This document shows, piece after piece, positions 60,705-64,000 of a stretch of DNA of 64,000 bases. Origin of the DNA: VXYK01 sp965221585 (lineage in GTDB: Bacteria > Actinomycetota > Acidimicrobiia > Acidimicrobiales > Aldehydirespiratoraceae). The stretch is taken from contig OZ244898.1 in the NCBI GenBank assembly GCA_965221585.1, forward strand, positions 992,001 through 1,056,000, written 5' to 3'. Every line of letters begins with the position of its first letter. The first letter of the stretch is position 1. Made by a program: the position numbers and the translations under genes. A model generated the notes under the pieces. The model made no database searches and was not told where the DNA came from. It saw only the letters and a list, made by a program, of their open reading frames with translations.

Positions 60705-62072
60705 TCAGGAGCCAACGACGCGCGAGACCGGGCCCTGGAGCGACATGGCGTAGAGTTCACCGTCGGCGTCCTGAGCGAACGATGCGAGCGCGCCGCCGGG
60801 AACGGCGACGCCGAAGTCTCGGAACAGCACCTGGCCTGAAGAGATCTGCACGGCCCAGAGGCGCGCTGTGCAGTAGTCGCCGAAGAGGTACGAACCGACC
60901 AGTTCGGGGATCGCCGAGCCGCGGTATACGAACCCGCCGGTCACGCTGCAACCTTCGTCGCGGCCGTACTCCCATACGGGGTCCACGTTTCCGGGCGGCT
61001 TGTCCCCGGTGAACGTGTGCAACCCCTCGCGCAGACGCCAGCCGAGGTTGGCTCCGGCACCTCCGCCGTTGGCAGCAAGCAGGACGGTCACCTCCTCGTA
61101 GAGGTCCTGGCCGACATCGGCGATCCAGAGGTCGCCCGTGGCGCTGTCGAACGAGATGCGCCAAGGATTGCGCACCCCGGTCAGGAAGATTTCGGGAGAT
61201 CCCATCGTCTCGTCGTTCTGGTCGCTCTGGTTGTCATCGGTGCCGCGGGCGGAAGCGAAGGGATTGTCCGCAGGCACGGAGTACGGCTCGGCCGCATCCG
61301 GTGTCGGCGTGATCCGCAGGATCGAACCGAGCCAGGTGGCAGCGTTCTGTCCGTGGTCGAGGGGATCGTTGGCGGCTCCTCCGTCTCCGAGGGCGATGTA
61401 GAGCGCACCGTCGGGCCCGATCGCGAGGTCGCCCCCGTTGTGGTTCCTGAACGGCTGTGGCTGGGTCAGGATCGTTCGACGCTCGCCGCTGAGGCTGTTG
61501 CCGTCGCGTTTGAAGGCGTCGATTCGGGTGGTGCCGTCGAGATCGGTGAAGTTCGCGTAGAGCCAGTCATCGCTGACGGCTATACCGAGCAGGCCCTGCT
61601 CCCCCTGCGCGACGGTCTCAGCTGATATGTCGAGGATCGTCTCTACGACTTCGCCGCTGTTCAGATCGACTCGCAGGACCTGTCCGCCCCTCTGTGCTAT
61701 CCACGGCAACTCGTCGCCGCTGGCTGTGGTCATGTCGATCGGTTCGTCGAGGGTGAGTACGTGCTCGAGGGCGATGGCGGCGTCGAGCACGTTCCCATCC
61801 CCGGGCAGGGCCTCTGGGGCGATACCGGACGGAGCGTCCTGGCCGGTCTGGGAGGAGTCGCCATCTGATGCGACCTCGTCTGGGGGAGCGTCCGTGGGAG
61901 CGTCTATGGGAGCCGCCTCGTCGGCGACGGTGACGGCGGGAACGGTTGGTCTCGGCTCGGACAACTCGGTGTCCGCGCTGCAGGAGGTGGTCAAGACCAG
62001 TACTGCAGCGACCCCGGCGAGCTGACATCGGACCCGGCTGATTATTGAGGTGCCTCCCACCGTGGTATTCAC
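60705..62072 (-). CDS. PQQ-dependent sugar dehydrogenase-like lipoprotein (glucose/sorbosone family)
   Basis: About 455 residues. A short start leads to a hydrophobic core ending LVLTTSC, with Cys31 as lipidation site. A Pro/Asp-rich linker follows. The six-bladed propeller is marked by QGLLGIAVS, PFRNHNGGDLAIGPDGALYIALGD, RNPWRISFDSATGDLWIADVG and WEYGRDEGCSVTGGFVYRG. Such proteins oxidise sugars with PQQ or are inactive relatives. GTG 62072, ten bases after the nuclease stop, is the probable start. Confidence 0.87.
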   Translation of the reverse strand: MNTTVGGTSIISRVRCQLAGVAAVLVLTTSCSADTELSEPRPTVPAVTVADEAAPIDAPTDAPPDEVASDGDSSQTGQDAPSGIAPEALPGDGNVLDAAIALEHVLTLDEPIDMTTASGDELPWIAQRGGQVLRVDLNSGEVVETILDISAETVAQGEQGLLGIAVSDDWLYANFTDLDGTTRIDAFKRDGNSLSGERRTILTQPQPFRNHNGGDLAIGPDGALYIALGDGGAANDPLDHGQNAATWLGSILRITPTPDAAEPYSVPADNPFASARGTDDNQSDQNDETMGSPEIFLTGVRNPWRISFDSATGDLWIADVGQDLYEEVTVLLAANGGGAGANLGWRLREGLHTFTGDKPPGNVDPVWEYGRDEGCSVTGGFVYRGSAIPELVGSYLFGDYCTARLWAVQISSGQVLFRDFGVAVPGGALASFAQDADGELYAMSLQGPVSRVVGS

Positions 62073-62082
62073 TTCTTGCTCG

Positions 62083-63039
62083 CTACCAGCCGGAGTCTTC
62101 GTCGTCCATCTCAAGATGGCGCTTGCCCACATCGCAGTCGTCGAGCACACCGCACCAGCGACAGGCGGGTCCAGCCACGAGGTTCGGCTCGCGTTCGGCA
62201 CCGAGGACTTCGACAATTCTTGTCGTGCCGTCGATGAGGCGTGCCGCAGCCGCCATCAGCACCGCTTCGGTGACGTCCTCGGGCACGAAGTTGCCCTGGT
62301 CGAGGTAGTAGGTGGCGGTTCGGCGTGGGGGAGTGCCCAGGCGGATGGTCTCGATGAGGGCGTAGAAGCGCAGGTCCTCGAGGTGCTGGGGGGAGAATCC
62401 GCCTGTCTTGAGGTCGATCAACACCTTTCCGGCCCGGTTGCCCTCGGCGTGTCCCAGCGTCAGGTCGACCTTGCCGCTGAACACGAACTGGTCGTGGACC
62501 TCGTATCGGAGCCTGCTCTCGGTTACGGGTCGCCAGCCGGGTTTCAACGGCGGGAAGCACTCAAGGAACTTGACGACCCGGTCGTTGCTCTCGGCTCTCA
62601 ACTCTGCCCGCTCGGCCTCGCTGATGGTCTGCAGCCAGTCGCCGAGGTTGTCGTCTGATTCGGTGAGGCGGCCGAGAGCCTCGTCGACGAGCCTCAACGG
62701 CTCCGTTTCGCGGCGCCAGTGGACGGACAGTTCGATCGCCTTGTGGGAGACCGAGCCGCGGGCGAGGGGGACCGACCATTCGAATTGCGCTTCCTCGTCG
62801 GCCAGGTATTTTCGCTCACAGCCCATCACCTGTCCGAGAGAGTGTTTCGAGACCCAGATCGTGTGGTCGATCTTGTTGGCCCGCTCCAGCAGGGGCGCGA
62901 GTCCACCCTCGACGGCCGACTTCAGTTCGGTGCGCAAGGTTGGTTCGAACACGGGCCGCTCGGCGCGACTCGCCCCGAGGAGGGCGACGACTTCTTGCTG
63001 CGCCGGGTTCAGCTCGACGGGAGTCTCCATGCCCTGCAC
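62083..63039 (-). CDS. PD-(D/E)XK nuclease with probable 4Fe-4S cluster (Cas4/AddB C-terminal-like)
   Basis: A 318-residue stand-alone RecB-like nuclease. The core is seen as FSGKVDLTLGHAEG and VLIDLKTGGFSP (Asp and D-x-K). Four Cys are placed as in Cas4 and AddB: Cys74 (MGCERKYL), then Cys293, Cys296 and Cys302 (CRWCGVLDDC). It is likely involved in DNA end processing or repair. No cas genes, helicase or CRISPR array are nearby. The start is GTG 63039 or ATG 63030; neither has a good Shine-Dalgarno. Confidence 0.85.
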   Translation of the reverse strand: MQGMETPVELNPAQQEVVALLGASRAERPVFEPTLRTELKSAVEGGLAPLLERANKIDHTIWVSKHSLGQVMGCERKYLADEEAQFEWSVPLARGSVSHKAIELSVHWRRETEPLRLVDEALGRLTESDDNLGDWLQTISEAERAELRAESNDRVVKFLECFPPLKPGWRPVTESRLRYEVHDQFVFSGKVDLTLGHAEGNRAGKVLIDLKTGGFSPQHLEDLRFYALIETIRLGTPPRRTATYYLDQGNFVPEDVTEAVLMAAAARLIDGTTRIVEVLGAEREPNLVAGPACRWCGVLDDCDVGKRHLEMDDEDSGW

Positions 63040-63055
63040 TTTGGCACATCTGTCA

Positions 63056-63094
63056 GGCTCGGAGTGTCACGGCTGGAGTGTCACACCGGTGTGA
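63056..63094. promoter_or_regulatory. Direct repeat plus palindrome in a divergent promoter region
   Basis: GGCTCGGAGTGTCAC (63056) is followed by GGCTGGAGTGTCAC (63071), then the perfect 14-bp palindrome TCACACCGGTGTGA (63081-63094). It lies between the divergent nuclease and hypothetical genes and may hold an operator for either. Confidence 0.5.
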
Positions 63095-63107
63095 GAGCAT
63101 GGGAGTC

Positions 63108-63470
63108 ATGCAAGCACCGTCGCTCAAGTTCGCCGCAGCGGCCCGGACGCTGGGTCAGGCGGCGAGACTGCGCGGGCTCGTCGTGCCCTGTTTTCGGTCA
63201 CCGCCCGGTGTAGAGGGAGTGCAACGGACCATCAAGCATCGCCGTGGTGTGCCGACGGTGTCGGTGCGTCTTCGCGGCCGCCCCTGGCCTGCGGTCGTTT
63301 CCGACATGATCGAAGGGATAGTTGTCGGCAACGGTCTCAGCGGAGCACGAGCCGATCGCATACGCGCTGCGCTGTGGCTGGCAATCGACAGTCCCACCGA
63401 GCGAGCAGCAACCGCAGCAGCCCCTGAAGCAGACGCCGAGGACCAAAGCGAGCAGTTGGTGGCAATCTGA
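63108..63470 (+). CDS. Small protein of unknown function
   Basis: A 120-residue protein with no signal peptide. A basic N-terminal half (AAAARTLGQAARLRGLVVPCF, RTIKHRRGVPTVSVRLRGRPWPAVVSDMIEG) is followed by a helical middle and an acidic Ala/Glu-rich tail. I recognise no family. ATG 63108 has GGGAG only two bases upstream; ATG 63099 is an alternative. It reads toward tRNA-Leu. Confidence 0.6.
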   Translation: MQAPSLKFAAAARTLGQAARLRGLVVPCFRSPPGVEGVQRTIKHRRGVPTVSVRLRGRPWPAVVSDMIEGIVVGNGLSGARADRIRAALWLAIDSPTERAATAAAPEADAEDQSEQLVAI

Positions 63471-63494
63471 ACCGCGGCGTTACCGTATGGCTAT

Positions 63495-63583
63495 GCCCGG
63501 GTGGCGGAATCGGTAGACGCAGGGGGCTTAAACCCCCCGGCTCCTCCGGGAGCATGTGGGTTCAAATCCCACCCCGGGCACCA
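63495..63583 (+). tRNA. tRNA-Leu (anticodon TAA)
   Basis: An 89-base class II tRNA including CCA. Acceptor GCCCGGG pairs with CCCGGGC. The anticodon loop CTTAAAC sits on GGGGG/CCCCC, the long variable arm is present, and the T-arm has GTGGGTTCAAATCCCAC. It reads UUA, a rare codon in a GC-rich genome. Confidence 0.96.
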
Positions 63584-63816
63584 CGAACCACTCAGCAAAT
63601 TGCCTTTGACCTCTATAATCAGTCAAGCTACAGAGCTAGTTCCAACTCTAGCTACAGTTGCGGGGACTTGAGCCAAGATCGGCTGCGTGTGTTGTCCCGA
63701 GTGATGCTTGACGCGTTGGCACCGGTATGTGTGTGACTACTTGGACGCGGTTCCAGAAGCTGGGCGACAGGGGCTCTTGTGGCAGTGAGAAACCGCGATG
63801 GTCCAAACGTCTGGGA
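63584..63816. other. Gene-free stretch after tRNA-Leu
   Basis: A comparatively AT-rich start includes a perfect TATAAT at about 63616 with no matching -35 at proper distance, and AGCTACAG repeated twice near 63628 and 63651. No convincing protein or RNA gene is visible. It could hold the decayed end of an element inserted at the tRNA. Confidence 0.4.
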
Positions 63817-64000
63817 CTACCCGCTGGAGGGGATGGAGAACGTGTAGAGCCGCTGGAAGTGTGCGGTGTTTCCGTTGGCCACCCAGAGGTCGTCGCCGTC
63901 GGTCCACATGCCGATGGGGTCCTTGAGGTAGTGGGGCAGAGCGATGTCGCGGCCGGCGGCCCGTTCGCCGGTCAGCAGATTGAACGCCAGCAGCCGGGCC
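63817..64000 (-). CDS. C-terminal end of a repeat (beta-propeller-like) protein
   Basis: The last 60 residues of a protein whose start is outside the window. The stretch LAFNLLTGERAAGRDIALP and DPIGMWTDGDDLWVANGN have the look of a seven-to-eight-strand propeller repeat of the type GxWxDGxxxWVAN, common in secreted bacterial proteins. It ends in SIPSSG and TAG at 63817-63819. Function is not readable. Confidence 0.65.
   Translation of the reverse strand, partial: ARLLAFNLLTGERAAGRDIALPHYLKDPIGMWTDGDDLWVANGNTAHFQRLYTFSIPSSG

Noticed and set aside
63584..63816. Integrated element boundary at tRNA-Leu
   Set aside because: No repeat of the tRNA 3' end and no integrase gene are visible within the window.

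Overview
The window reads as a high-GC actinobacterial chromosome. Codons are GC-rich and GTG or TTG starts are common. Two very short actinobacterial ribosomal proteins are present (bL37 and bS22 type). The order rsmI, metG, tatD, rpf, rsmA, ispE, prs, rplY, pth, mfd, mazG, eno, ftsB-like, DUF501, ppx matches the block known from mycobacteria. I infer Actinomycetota, perhaps Acidimicrobiia. The class is a guess, because no rRNA gene is present.

Layout. 1-3.9 kb: the 5' part of an M1 aminopeptidase, a PfkB/adenosine-kinase-type sugar kinase, a dienoyl-CoA-isomerase-like crotonase and an unknown protein. 4.0-14.5 kb (minus strand): a nucleoside-uptake operon (BMP lipoprotein, double ATPase, two permeases), then a PhyH oxygenase and adenosine deaminase, ending with an M16 lipoprotein peptidase. 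14.6-18.5 kb (minus): an ADP-forming acyl-CoA synthetase in two subunits, a DCC protein, bL37 and a PHP phosphoesterase. 18.5-23.1 kb is an accessory island. It holds a secreted repeat protein whose reading frame is broken at a G10 run, a membrane paralogue sharing the same FN3 and EF-hand modules, a hairpin that would bury a Shine-Dalgarno sequence, four 23-bp repeats and an AAA ATPase of DUF4143 type.

23.2-44.6 kb is mostly conserved housekeeping: YchF, an acyl-ACP desaturase, RsmI, RmuC, MetRS, TatD, Rpf, RsmA, IspE, tRNA-Gln, PRPP synthase, L25, Pth, Mfd, a PpiC lipoprotein, MazG and enolase. 44.7-54.9 kb is a block of CO-dehydrogenase-like genes (coxL, MoxR/CoxD, VWA/CoxE, two XdhC pieces, a MobA-like protein, CoxG) plus an ABC-2 exporter. 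It sits between the FtsB-like gene and DUF501-ppx, which adjoin in mycobacteria. No small or medium cox subunit is present. 54.9-64 kb: DUF501, Ppx, a GNAT enzyme, an acyl-CoA ligase with a crotonase, an MFS exporter, a PQQ-type sugar dehydrogenase lipoprotein, a Cas4/AddB-like Fe-S nuclease, tRNA-Leu and the end of a secreted propeller-like protein.

Two themes stand out. First, the 18.5-21.8 kb island looks like a variable surface system with several layers of possible switching. Second, short tandem duplications of 13-18 bp lie on or just after stop codons at several unrelated genes.
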